From contig DAOUJQ010000018.1 in assembly GCA_034422455.1 (NCBI GenBank), positions 1 through 64,000 on the forward strand: a stretch of 64,000 bases of DNA, given 5' to 3'. How positions within the stretch are numbered: the first letter of the stretch is position 1; every line of letters starts with the position of its first letter. The translations under genes and the position numbers were made by a program. Under the pieces are notes generated by a model that saw nothing but the letters and a program-made list of their open reading frames with translations, had not been told where the DNA came from and did no database searches. Positions 1-8,358 of this stretch are shown here, in pieces. The stretch is from UBA1127 sp034422455. Lineage in GTDB: Bacteria > Chloroflexota > Dehalococcoidia > Lucifugimonadales > UBA1127.

Positions 1-12
1 GGCTGGGGTGGG

Positions 13-110
13 GGAAGCGGACGCCGGCCGGGATTCGCTTCCCCTCGGGTAATATCCGTGTTGTATCTGCAACGTGCCAACTCAGCTTCAACACGAAAAG
101 CAAGACGAAT
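13..110. repeat. Degenerate copy of the GTAGCTG structured repeat
   Basis: The segment begins with GGAAGCGG like the three units at 15409-15841. It carries the same outer stem, GGATTCG near 31-37 pairing with CGAATCC near 106-112. The inner hairpin is decayed (TTGTATCTGC-AACGTGCCA). I read it as an eroded member of that family. No protein-coding signal was found here. Confidence 0.45.
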
Positions 111-359
111 CCCTGCAGCTATGCCGGACGCGGAAACACTTCGGCCCCGCACACCCCCCACCCCCCATACCGGCGCATGGTCCCCCCCGTACCCCGATAC
201 GGGGCCGGTATCCAGAAACCCCGCGTCCATCGGTCGCGACCCTGACACCAATCCCTGGCCGCAGTCCCACCTCCCTCGCTACCCTCTTCACATGAACGCG
301 CACATCGTGGCCCTCCAAATCAAGGACGCACTCGGACCTCTTGCCCGCAACAGGTTCGC

Positions 360-442
360 GAATTGTTTGTCTTGGATGAAAAAATTTCGTCTTGTAGCTG
401 AAATGTGCCATCTCCGCTACAAGACGAAAAACAAATCAATTC
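360..442. repeat. Structured inverted repeat, reverse-oriented copy of the GTAGCTG family
   Basis: The inner arms TTTCGTCTTGTAGC (385-398) and GCTACAAGACGAAA (416-429) are perfect 14-bp inverted repeats around an 17-nt loop containing TGAAATGTGCCA. The outer arms GAATTGTTTGT (360-370) and ACAAATCAATTC (431-442) also pair, with one bulge. The loop is the reverse complement of the TGGCACATTTCA loop in the copies near 15.4-15.8 kb, so this is the same family in opposite orientation. The rest of 1-606 shows no gene that I can support. Confidence 0.75.
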
Positions 443-606
443 AGCCCAGCTACAGGAACTCAAAGACAATTCTCCCTCGCCGGATAGGGAGTGGGGGCAC
501 ACTTGGGCCCAGTGTGCGGGCAAGCGCCGTGCCCCCGCCCCTTGCGGCCCGCGCACCGCACGGCTACAGTCTCTGGCACCAGCATTTGCATTACAGGGAG
601 AGGGCA

Positions 607-1365
607 TTGGCAACCTACCCGGAGTTCCGCGTCATCGGCGTCACCGGCGTGCCTGAGATCCAGCCGGGCGACGACCTGCCCGGCATCGTCATCGCCGCCG
701 CCGAGGCCCAGGGCACGCCCATCGAGGACGGCGATGTGGTCGTCGTGACGCAGAAGGTGGTCTCCAAGGCGGAGGGAGCGCTGGTGCGGCTGGCGGACGT
801 GGAGCCCAGCCCCCTCGCCCTGACCATCGCCGGCGAGATGAAGGACCCCCGCCACGTCGAGGTCGTCCTCCGCGAAAGCCGCCGCATCGTGCGCATGGAG
901 CGCGGCGTGCTCATCACGGAGACGCACCATGGCCTGGTGTGCGCAAACGCCGGCGTGGACGCCTCCAACGTCCCCGGCGACGACGTCCTCTGCCTGCTGC
1001 CGAGGGACCCCAACGCCTCCGCGCGCCGCCTCCGCGACGCCATCCGGGAGCGGACGGACCGCACCGTCGCCGTCATTATCTCGGATACCTTTGGCCGCCC
1101 GTGGCGCGTGGGCACAACGGACGTCGCCATCGGCTCGGCGGGGATCGCGCCGCTCAAGGACTACCGGGGGATGGTCGACCGGGACGGCCGGACGCTGCAG
1201 GTCTCGATCTCCGCCATTGCGGACGAGGCGGCGGGCGCGGCGGAGCTGGTGACGCGCAAGACCATCGGCGTGCCGGTGACGATTGTGCGGGGGCTGCCCT
1301 ACGAGGTGTCGGACGAGGGTGCGGAAGTGATCATCCGGGACCCGTCGATGGACCTCTTCCGCTAA
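607..1365 (+). CDS. cofE: Coenzyme F420-0:L-glutamate ligase (CofE/FbiB N-terminal type)
   Basis: The 252-residue product matches the CofE family in length and motifs. CofE adds gamma-linked glutamates to F420-0 using GTP in the cytoplasm. Visible landmarks are the N-terminal strand FRVIGVTGVPEIQPGDDL, the segment VVVTQKVVSKAEG, the ISDTFGRPWR motif near residue 160 that is typical of the active site, and the C-terminal VRGLPYE. The chosen start is TTG at 607, because GGGAG lies 6 nt upstream and the family fold begins right after it. A longer open frame to 58 reads through palindromic repeats and looks non-coding. The gene implies F420-dependent redox chemistry in this organism. No other F420 gene is present in the window. 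Confidence 0.9.
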   Translation: MATYPEFRVIGVTGVPEIQPGDDLPGIVIAAAEAQGTPIEDGDVVVVTQKVVSKAEGALVRLADVEPSPLALTIAGEMKDPRHVEVVLRESRRIVRMERGVLITETHHGLVCANAGVDASNVPGDDVLCLLPRDPNASARRLRDAIRERTDRTVAVIISDTFGRPWRVGTTDVAIGSAGIAPLKDYRGMVDRDGRTLQVSISAIADEAAGAAELVTRKTIGVPVTIVRGLPYEVSDEGAEVIIRDPSMDLFR

Positions 1366-1380
1366 ACCTAGCCTGCCGCT

Positions 1381-1420
1381 CGCCCTGAGCTTGTCGAAGG
1401 GTCGTCCTGAGGCTCTCGGA
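1381..1420. repeat. Dispersed CCTTCGACAAGCTCAGGGCG repeat (inverted copy)
   Basis: The reverse complement reads CGCCCTGAGCTTGTCGAAGG followed by a second, partial copy (TCGTCCTGAGGCTCTCGGA). It sits between the convergent stops of cofE and aroKB. The same family recurs at about fifteen other intergenic places in this window. Confidence 0.8.
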
Positions 1421-1437
1421 GGGGGAAACGGAGGCGG

Positions 1438-3087
1438 CTACGTCACCGCCTCCAGCGCTGCCTCGACGACCTCGGCGGGCACGTCGTTGCGGGTGACGGA
1501 CCGGCCAAGGCCCTCCAGAAGCACCCAGCGGATGGAGCCCGCCGCCGTCTTCTTGTCGACGCTCATGGCGCGCCGCACGGCGTCGCGGTCTGCGCCGGGG
1601 AACGAGGTCGGCAGGTTGAAGCGCCGGAGCAGCGCGTCCTGCCGCTCGACCAGGTCGTCGTCGATGAGGCCCATCCAGCGGCTGATGCGCACCGCCGCCG
1701 TCATGCCGATGGCCACCGCCTCGCCATGGAGCAACTCGCCGTACTCCGTCGCGGCCTCCAGCGCGTGCCCGATGGTGTGGCCGTAGTTCAGCAGGATGCG
1801 CAGGCCCAGCGTCTCGCGCTCGTCGCGGCTGACCACGTCGGCCTTGACGGCCATGCTGCGGCGCACCACGTCGTCGGCGATGGGCCGTTCCAGTCGCTGT
1901 ATGGCGTCCGCGTGGCCCTCGAAGGTCTCAAAGAGACCGGCGTCGAGGATGAGGCCGTGCTTGATCGCCTCGGCCCAGCCGGACGCCAGCTCGCGCTCCG
2001 GCAGCGAGTGCAGCGTCTCCACCTCGGCAACCACCATGCGCGGCTGGTGGAACGCGCCGACGAGGTTCTTGCCGGCCTCCAGGTTGACCGCCGTCTTGCC
2101 GCCGATGGAGGCGTCCACCATGGCCGCCATCGACGTTGGGGCCTGCACCAGCGGCAGCCCCCGGTTGAACGTGGCCGCCGCGTAGCCCGCGAGGTCGCCC
2201 ACGACGCCGCCGCCAAGCCCGACGACGAAGTGGCCGCGCTCCGCACGCTGCTCGGCCAGCCACTGGTACACGGTCTCCAGCGTCTCCAGGCTCTTGGAGT
2301 TCTCGCCCGCGGGCACGACGAAGGTGTGCACCGGGATGTCCGAGGACTCCAGCGCTATCTGCGCCCGGCGTCCATGGGTGTAGAAGACGTTGCTGTCCGA
2401 GATGAGGTAGGCCGTGGTCGTCAGCCCGACGATCCGGCACATCTCGCCGAGCCGGTCCAGCACGCCCGTGCCCGCGAAGATGGGGCAGGAGTGCGACGAC
2501 GCCCGCACGACCGCTGCCAAGTCCGGGTCGTCCGCCGCCGGCACGCCGTCAACGCCCCCGATGGTCCTGGCGGCACGCAGCACCTCCTGCGCCACATCAG
2601 TGATGGAGAGGGTGTCCGTGTGCACCGTCCAGTGGGCTTGCGCGTAGGCGGCGGCCCGCTCCGCCTTCAGCGTCTGCGCGCGCTCCAACGGGGTCTCGCC
2701 GTTGGGCCCGGCGAGCAGCGGCCGCACCGCACCCTGTCTGGCGCCGTCCGGGTACAGCCGCCGCACGATCGTCTCCGGCGTCGCTTCCAGGCATACGACG
2801 AACCCCGAGGCGCGCATCAGTGTACGGTTGCCCTGCGCCTTGACCATGCCGCCGCCGGTGGAGATCACCTGCCGGTCGCCGGAGCAGACCTCGGCGAGCG
2901 CCTGCGCCTCCAGCCGCCGGAAGGCGTCCTCGCCGTCCTCGGCGAACACCGCCTCGATTGACTTCCCCGCGATGCGTTCCAACACGTCGTCCGTATCGAC
3001 GTACGGCCACCCAAGCTGCCGCGCGACCTCCTGCCCGACGGCCGTCTTGCCGGTGCCCATGAACCCGGTGAGGATGATGTTAGCCAT
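1438..3087 (-). CDS. aroKB: Fused shikimate kinase / 3-dehydroquinate synthase
   Basis: One 549-residue protein joins two shikimate-pathway enzymes. Residues 1 to about 175 are shikimate kinase: P-loop GFMGTGKT at 8-15, shikimate-binding DTDD at 31-34 and STGGGM at 76-81. Residues from about 190 to the end are 3-dehydroquinate synthase: NAD-binding GLGGGVVGDLAG near 290-301, SIGGKTAVN at 327-335, and metal ligands in WAEAIKHGL, NYGHTIGHALE and LLHGEAVAIG. The order kinase-then-synthase matches known AroKB fusions. Both active sites look intact, so it should catalyse DAHP to dehydroquinate and shikimate to shikimate-3-phosphate. There is no Shine-Dalgarno, and a good -10 box lies 6 nt before the ATG, which suggests a leaderless message. 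A DAHP synthase gene lies at 10759-11805. Confidence 0.95.
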   Translation of the reverse strand: MANIILTGFMGTGKTAVGQEVARQLGWPYVDTDDVLERIAGKSIEAVFAEDGEDAFRRLEAQALAEVCSGDRQVISTGGGMVKAQGNRTLMRASGFVVCLEATPETIVRRLYPDGARQGAVRPLLAGPNGETPLERAQTLKAERAAAYAQAHWTVHTDTLSITDVAQEVLRAARTIGGVDGVPAADDPDLAAVVRASSHSCPIFAGTGVLDRLGEMCRIVGLTTTAYLISDSNVFYTHGRRAQIALESSDIPVHTFVVPAGENSKSLETLETVYQWLAEQRAERGHFVVGLGGGVVGDLAGYAAATFNRGLPLVQAPTSMAAMVDASIGGKTAVNLEAGKNLVGAFHQPRMVVAEVETLHSLPERELASGWAEAIKHGLILDAGLFETFEGHADAIQRLERPIADDVVRRSMAVKADVVSRDERETLGLRILLNYGHTIGHALEAATEYGELLHGEAVAIGMTAAVRISRWMGLIDDDLVERQDALLRRFNLPTSFPGADRDAVRRAMSVDKKTAAGSIRWVLLEGLGRSVTRNDVPAEVVEAALEAVT

Positions 3088-3093
3088 AAGGGT

Positions 3094-3122
3094 AGTGTAT
3101 CTGTGCCGCGTAGGGTTGTCTA
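3094..3122 (-). promoter_or_regulatory. Promoter of aroKB, placed for leaderless transcription
   Basis: Read on the minus strand, TAGACA (3122-3117), a 17-bp spacer and TACACT (3099-3094) form a good sigma-70-like promoter. The -10 ends only 6 nt before the aroKB ATG, and no ribosome binding site lies between. Confidence 0.5.
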
Positions 3123-3136
3123 AGGGGAAGGTTGGG

Positions 3137-3952
3137 CTAGCCCTTGCCGAGGGCCCGGTTCAGGCTCCCCATTTGGTAGCCCGCCAGGTCCAGCGTGACG
3201 TAGAGGTAGCCCAGCTCCCGGAAGCGCTCCACGACGCCCTGCCGCACCGCGCCGTCGGCCAGCGCGGTAAACTCTTCCGGGCCGACCTCAATGCGAGCGA
3301 TGGTGTCGTGGTGCCGCACCCGGAGCTGCCGGAACCCCAGCGCGCGCAGGTGCGATTCGGCGCGGGCCACGCGGGTCAGCGCTTCCACCGAGACCTCGGT
3401 GCCGTAGGGGATGCGCGACGAGAGGCACGCCTGCGCGGGCTTGTCCCATGAGGGCAGGCCGCGTTCCCTGGACAGCGCCCGGATGTCGTCTTTGGTCAAC
3501 TCCGCCTCCAGCAGCGGGCTGCGCGCGCCGTGCTCCTTCCCAGCCGCGATGCCGGGCCGGTAATCGCCGAGGTCGTCTACGTTGGTGCCGTTTGCAATCC
3601 ACGCGAACCCCTCAGACTCGGCGAGAGGCCGGAGCACGGAGTAGAGGTTCACCTTGCAAAAGTAGCAGCGTGCGCCGTCGTTGGCGGCGTATCGAGGGTC
3701 ATCAACCTCGTGGGTCTCGACGATTCGGTGGCGGAAGCCGAACTGCTCGGCGTAGGCGCGCGCGTCCTCCAACTCCTCCGGCGCCAGCGACGGCGATGCG
3801 GCCGTTACCGCCAGCGCGCGGTCGCCCAGGGTATCCCACGCCGCTACGGCCAGCAGCGTGCTGTCGACGCCGCCGGAGTAGGCGACGATGACCGAGCCCA
3901 TGTCGCGCAGGATGTCGTGGAGCCGGTCACGCTTTGCCGTCAGGTCGTTCAT
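3137..3952 (-). CDS. larE: ATP-dependent sacrificial sulfur transferase LarE
   Basis: The product (271 residues) is a PP-loop ATP pyrophosphatase with SGGVDST at 26-32. In the Lar system LarE adenylates pyridinium-3,5-biscarboxylic acid mononucleotide and donates the sulfur of one of its own cysteines, on the way to the nickel-pincer cofactor of lactate racemase. A cysteine stands at residue 176 within ACLSSRIPYG, the position of the sacrificial Cys176 of Lactobacillus LarE. A second pair, Cys96 and Cys99, lies in RCYFC. The stop overlaps the radA side by 4 nt (larE ATG inside the radA stop), so radA-larE are probably co-transcribed. No larB, larC or larA is present here, so the exact nickel enzyme is unknown. 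Confidence 0.88.
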   Translation of the reverse strand: MNDLTAKRDRLHDILRDMGSVIVAYSGGVDSTLLAVAAWDTLGDRALAVTAASPSLAPEELEDARAYAEQFGFRHRIVETHEVDDPRYAANDGARCYFCKVNLYSVLRPLAESEGFAWIANGTNVDDLGDYRPGIAAGKEHGARSPLLEAELTKDDIRALSRERGLPSWDKPAQACLSSRIPYGTEVSVEALTRVARAESHLRALGFRQLRVRHHDTIARIEVGPEEFTALADGAVRQGVVERFRELGYLYVTLDLAGYQMGSLNRALGKG

Positions 3953-5415
3953 GCGGGCGCCTCCACGTCGATGTCGATGGCGCGGGAGGCCGTCCCCGCG
4001 CCATTGGCCGGGCGTCGCCGGGGGAAAAGCTCGCGGATAGCCTGCGACACGGTCGAGACTCGCACCACCTGGATGTCCCCGGTGTCCAACGGGTCCGTTT
4101 CCGCGGCCGACGCCGTGACCACGCGCCGCAGACCCAGGCGGGCCGCTTCCTGGAGTCGCCGACCCAGTTGCGCCACTGGCCTGACCTCGCCGCCCAGCCC
4201 TACTTCGCCCACCGCCGCGATGCCCGCGTCCAGCGGCTGGTCGCGGAAGCTGGATGCCATTGCCAGCGCGAGCGCCAGGTCGGCGCCGGTGTCGTTGACC
4301 CGCAGCCCGCCGGTCACGTTGACCACCACGTCCTGTGACCCCAACGGCACGCCTGACCTGCGGCTGAGCACCGTGGCCAGCATGACGAGCCGACTGCCAT
4401 CAAAGCCGTTGGCCACGCGGCGCGGCGTCGGACCGACCACGGGCGCGGTCAGCGCCTGCACCTCCACCAGCATCGGCCGCGTGCCCTGTAGCGCCGGCGT
4501 CAGCACGGAGCCGGTCACCGACCCGTGGCGGTGCGCCAGCAGTTGCCTGGAGGGGTCAGGCACCTCCACCAGCCCGGTGTTCTCCATCTGGAACAGCGCA
4601 ACCTCGTTTGTGGAGCCGAACCGGTTCTTCTCGCTGCGCAGGAGGCGGAGGGCGCCCATCGACTCGCCCTCAAGGTAGAGCACCACGTCGACCATGTGCT
4701 CCAGCACGCGCGGCCCTGCGACGTCTCCGTCCTTGGTCACGTGCCCGGCGATGATCACCGGCGTGCGGTTGGTCTTCGCCCACGCGATGAGCAGCCGGGC
4801 GGCCTCCCGGATCTGGGTCACGCTGCCCGGCGCGGAGTTGGAGGCGTCCGAGTGCAGCGTCTGTATCGAGTCCACCAGCACCGCGCACGGCTGAACGCGG
4901 TCCATCCAGCCAAGCACGTCGACTGCGTCGGTCTCGTTGGAGAGCAGAAGGTTTCGGCCGCCTACGCCCAGGCGCTGCGCCCGCATGCGCACCTGTGCCG
5001 CCGACTCCTCGCCAGCGATGTAGAGCACCGGTCCCCGGCCGTCGTCAAGCGCGCCCTTTGGCGCCAGCGCACCCGCCACCTGCAGCATGAGCGTCGACTT
5101 GCCGATGCCGGGGTCGCCGGCCAGGAGCGCAACGGAGCCGGGCACAAGTCCCCCGCCAAGTACGCGATTGAGCTCGGGTAAAGGCAGGACGATGCGCGGA
5201 TCGTCGTCGACGGAGACGCCGGCAAGCTCCACGGGACCGGAGGACGTCGTGGCGCGGCGGGAGGTGTGTGTGCGTGCCTTCGCGGACGAGAAGACGGCCG
5301 TCTGCGGTGCGGCTTCAATCAGGGGCTGGCCGGAGCCGCAGGCGTAGCAGAAGCCCATCCATTGGGAGTGGCCGGCGCCGCATTCGGGGCAGATGTACTG
5401 AATGCCGTCTGGCAT
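3949..5415 (-). CDS. radA: DNA repair protein RadA
   Basis: RadA is a RecA-like ATPase and branch-migration helicase acting in recombinational repair. The 488-residue protein has the expected order: an N-terminal four-cysteine zinc finger (C9, C12, C23, C26), Walker A GDPGIGKST at 100-108, the RadA-specific KNRFGSTNE motif in the middle, and a C-terminal Lon-protease-like domain without protease activity. I chose ATG 5415 because the zinc finger starts immediately after it. A longer frame upstream would run into serA. The gene overlaps larE by 4 nt at its 3' end and lies 49 nt downstream of serA on the same strand. Confidence 0.95.
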   Translation of the reverse strand: MPDGIQYICPECGAGHSQWMGFCYACGSGQPLIEAAPQTAVFSSAKARTHTSRRATTSSGPVELAGVSVDDDPRIVLPLPELNRVLGGGLVPGSVALLAGDPGIGKSTLMLQVAGALAPKGALDDGRGPVLYIAGEESAAQVRMRAQRLGVGGRNLLLSNETDAVDVLGWMDRVQPCAVLVDSIQTLHSDASNSAPGSVTQIREAARLLIAWAKTNRTPVIIAGHVTKDGDVAGPRVLEHMVDVVLYLEGESMGALRLLRSEKNRFGSTNEVALFQMENTGLVEVPDPSRQLLAHRHGSVTGSVLTPALQGTRPMLVEVQALTAPVVGPTPRRVANGFDGSRLVMLATVLSRRSGVPLGSQDVVVNVTGGLRVNDTGADLALALAMASSFRDQPLDAGIAAVGEVGLGGEVRPVAQLGRRLQEAARLGLRRVVTASAAETDPLDTGDIQVVRVSTVSQAIRELFPRRRPANGAGTASRAIDIDVEAPA

Positions 5416-5464
5416 GGGCGGGGCTACCTCCGCTTCTCCTGCGGGAATTGTACCAAGGGTGGAG

Positions 5465-7045
5465 CTAGAGGCGCACGAGGCGGATGGAGGTGATGGCGGG
5501 CGTTTTGACCAACTCGTCCAGCAGGGCATCCGGCATCGGGTCGTCGAGGCCGACCACCATTGTCGCGCGGCCCCGCGTCCGGACCCGGCCAACTTCCATG
5601 AAGCTGATGTTGATGTCGTGCTGGCCCGCGAGGCTGCCGACGGCGCCAATGATTCCGGGTCGGTCCTCATTCTCTATCACCAGCAGGTACGGGCTGTCGA
5701 TGATGGCGTCCATGTGGTGCTCGCCAAGCCGCGTGACGTGTGTCTGGCCGCGGAGGTGCGTGCCACCGACGACGGCCTCGCCGGCGGTTGTGGCCAACCG
5801 GACGATGAGTTCATTGGCGAAGTCCTCCCTGGCCGGGTCCTTTTCCTCCACCACGCGCAATCCTTGTTCCTCGGCCAGCAAGCCAGCGTTCACCAGGTTC
5901 ACGCGCTCTTCCCGGCCGGGCTGCAACAGGCCCATGAGCACCGCCGCGCGCAGCGGGCCCGTCTCCCCGCTTGCGAGCTCGCCGTGGTAGACGATGGTCG
6001 CGGCGGTTGGCAGCCCCTCCGCCATCTGGATGGCGATCTTGCCTACGTCCACGCCTGCGGAGAGGAAGGGCTCCAGCAGCTCATGCACCTCCTGGGAGAC
6101 AAGCGGAGCGTTCACGGTAAAGCGGGCGGGCTGCCCTCGAAGCACCGTGAGCACCTGGTCGACGACCTCCAGCGTGACGCCCACCTGCGCCTCTTCCGTC
6201 GACGCGCCAAGGTGCGGGGTGCAGACGATCTTGGGGTGCTTGGCGATGGTGAAGTCCTTGAGCGGCTCGTCGACGAATACGTCCACGGCGGCGCCCGCCA
6301 GCCTTTCCTCGTCGAGCGCCTCTATCAGCGCCGCCTCGTCAACCAACCCGCCGCGGGCGACGTTCACTAAGCGGGCCCCCGGCTTCATTCGCGCCAGCTC
6401 GTCCGGCCCGATGAGGCTCTTGGTCGTGTCCGTCAGGGGCGTGTGCAACGTCAGGATGTCGCTCTCGGCCAGCACCTCGTTGAACGTGGCGATCTCCACG
6501 CCCAGCCGCGAGGCGCGCTCCGGCACCAGGTAGGGGTCGTAGCCCAGCACGCGCATCTCCATGCCAACCGCCCGCTTGGCCACCTCAGACCCGACGCGGC
6601 CAAGGCCGATGATGCCCAGCGTCTTGCCCTTTACCTCGGTGCCGATGAAGGAGGACCGGTTCCACTTCTCCTCACGCAATGACGCGTTCGCCTGCGGGAT
6701 GTTGCGCGCCATGGAGAGCATGATGGCGATGGTGTGCTCCGCCGCGGCGATGGTGTTGCCCGAGGGCGCGTTGACGACGGCGATGCCCCGCCGAGTTGCG
6801 GCGTCCACGTCGATGTTGTCGACGCCGACGCCCGCGCGCCCAACAACCTGCAGCCTTGCGCCCGCCTCGATGACGGCGGAGGTGACCTGCGTCTCGCTTC
6901 GGACGATGAGGGCGTCGGCGTCGGCCACGGCTTCGAGAAGCTCTGCCTCAGGGGCGCGAGACAGGCGCGCAATAGTAAGGCCCGGCTGGGCCTCCAGAAT
7001 GTCCATGCCCTCCTGGTGAATGGGATCGGTGATGAGGACTTTCAC
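5465..7045 (-). CDS. serA: D-3-phosphoglycerate dehydrogenase
   Basis: This 526-residue enzyme oxidises 3-phosphoglycerate to 3-phosphohydroxypyruvate, the first step of serine synthesis. Visible parts are the substrate domain, the NAD-binding Rossmann motif GLGRVG at 147-152, the catalytic ARGGLVDE and TPHLGAST segments, an intervening allosteric-substrate-binding domain, and a C-terminal ACT domain (about 452-526, with VIENEDRPGIIG) that usually senses serine. This is the long, Bacillus/Mycobacterium-type SerA. It starts with GTG. The class V aminotransferase just upstream on the same strand is a plausible pathway partner. Confidence 0.95.
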   Translation of the reverse strand: MKVLITDPIHQEGMDILEAQPGLTIARLSRAPEAELLEAVADADALIVRSETQVTSAVIEAGARLQVVGRAGVGVDNIDVDAATRRGIAVVNAPSGNTIAAAEHTIAIMLSMARNIPQANASLREEKWNRSSFIGTEVKGKTLGIIGLGRVGSEVAKRAVGMEMRVLGYDPYLVPERASRLGVEIATFNEVLAESDILTLHTPLTDTTKSLIGPDELARMKPGARLVNVARGGLVDEAALIEALDEERLAGAAVDVFVDEPLKDFTIAKHPKIVCTPHLGASTEEAQVGVTLEVVDQVLTVLRGQPARFTVNAPLVSQEVHELLEPFLSAGVDVGKIAIQMAEGLPTAATIVYHGELASGETGPLRAAVLMGLLQPGREERVNLVNAGLLAEEQGLRVVEEKDPAREDFANELIVRLATTAGEAVVGGTHLRGQTHVTRLGEHHMDAIIDSPYLLVIENEDRPGIIGAVGSLAGQHDINISFMEVGRVRTRGRATMVVGLDDPMPDALLDELVKTPAITSIRLVRL

Positions 7046-7129
7046 GTGCGCTTGGCCTTCTCTCAGTCGGTTACGGCCGCCCTGCCGGTCGGAGCTCCCG
7101 CACCACTTGCTCCTGGAGCGTGCGACGAC

Positions 7130-8236
7130 TTAACCGGCTGAAGCCCCCACAGGGAAGCCGGTCTGGGGCAGCACCGCCGCCAGCGACTCCATGACGTCTG
7201 CCACGTCGTCCTCCGTAATGTGGCCCATGTGGCCGACGCGGAAAATCTTACCGCTGAGCGATCCCTGCCCGCCCGCCACCACCACGTTCCTGTCAGTGCG
7301 CAGGAGGCCACGTAGCTTCGCAAGCTCCACGCCCTCCGGCACCTTCACGGCGGTCACGGTGTTGGACGCGGTGGCCTCGTCCCTGGGGAAGAGCTCCAGC
7401 CCCAGGTCCTTCACGCCGGCCCGCACGTCCGACGCGATCTTGGCATGCTTGGTGTAGACGGCCTCCATGCCATCATCCAGGAGCTTTTGTATTGCGAGGT
7501 CCAGCGAGAACAGCACGGACACCGCCGGCGTCCATGGTGTTTGTCCCTGCTGGAAGTAGCTGAATGCCTTCTCGAAGTCGAAGTAGAAGCGGGGCATGGT
7601 CGCCGTCTTAGCTGCCTCCCGCGCCCTAGGCCCAACGGCCGCAAACGCGAGGCCGGGGGGCACCATGAACCCCTTCTGCGAGCCAGTAACCACCACGTCC
7701 AGGTCCCATGCATCCGTCTGGACAGGGATGCAGCCCACACTGCTGATGGCGTCAACCAGAAGCAGCCGGTCGTGCGCCCTGACGGCCTTGGAGATGGAAG
7801 CGATGTCGTTCGTGACACCCGTTGAGGTCTCGTTATGGGTGACCAGCACGGCCTTGATCGCAGGGTCGTCGGCCAGCGCCGCGTCGATCATGTCCGGGTC
7901 GGCCGCCGTGCCGTACTCGATGGCCGGCTTCACCACCTCCGCCCCGTAGGCCTCGGCGATCTGGCCGAACCGGTCGCCGAATACGCCGATACTGATGCTG
8001 AGCACCCGGTCGCCCGGCGAGAGCGTGTTGACGATAGCCCCCTCCATGGCGCCCGTGCCGGAGGCGGTCAGGATGGCGATGTCGTTCTTCGTACTGAAGA
8101 TGGTCTGGAGGCCGGTGTGCACCCTGGCAATGATCTCGGCAAACTCCGGACCCCGGTGGTCAATCATCTGCTGGGCCCCCGCCAAGAGCACGTCCTCCGG
8201 GCACGGCGTGGGGCCGGGAATGCGCAAGTTCACTAC
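7130..8236 (-). CDS. Class V aminotransferase (alanine/serine-glyoxylate or phosphoserine type)
   Basis: The 368-residue protein is a fold-type I PLP aminotransferase. It has TASGTGAMEGAI near the phosphate-binding site, DAISSVGC (Asp that holds the PLP ring nitrogen), and the PLP lysine in TGSQKGFMVPPG. Closest known relatives by motif are alanine-glyoxylate and serine-pyruvate aminotransferases; in lineages lacking SerC such enzymes can aminate phosphohydroxypyruvate. Its position directly before serA supports a role in serine metabolism, but this is inference. I chose GTG 8236 because AAAGGAGG ends 6 nt before it. The frame can also start at ATG 8251, but that would place the ribosome site inside the gene. 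Confidence 0.85.
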   Translation of the reverse strand, partial: VVNLRIPGPTPCPEDVLLAGAQQMIDHRGPEFAEIIARVHTGLQTIFSTKNDIAILTASGTGAMEGAIVNTLSPGDRVLSISIGVFGDRFGQIAEAYGAEVVKPAIEYGTAADPDMIDAALADDPAIKAVLVTHNETSTGVTNDIASISKAVRAHDRLLLVDAISSVGCIPVQTDAWDLDVVVTGSQKGFMVPPGLAFAAVGPRAREAAKTATMPRFYFDFEKAFSYFQQGQTPWTPAVSVLFSLDLAIQKLLDDGMEAVYTKHAKIASDVRAGVKDLGLELFPRDEATASNTVTAVKVPEGVELAKLRGLLRTDRNVVVAGGQGSLSGKIFRVGHMGHITEDDVADVMESLAAVLPQTGFPVGASAG

Positions 8237-8358
8237 GGGCCTCCTTTGCATTGAACGGGAATTCGCCGTATCGATGGTAGCATAGCGACTTCAGCGATGG
8301 AAGGCGGAATCAGGCGGCTGAGGGCTGCGGACAAAGGGGCGACTACGAAATCCGTCGC

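Noticed and set aside
58..606. N-terminal extension of cofE to position 58
   Set aside because: The extra 183 residues read across palindromic repeats, are unlike CofE, and a good TTG start with ribosome site lies at 607.
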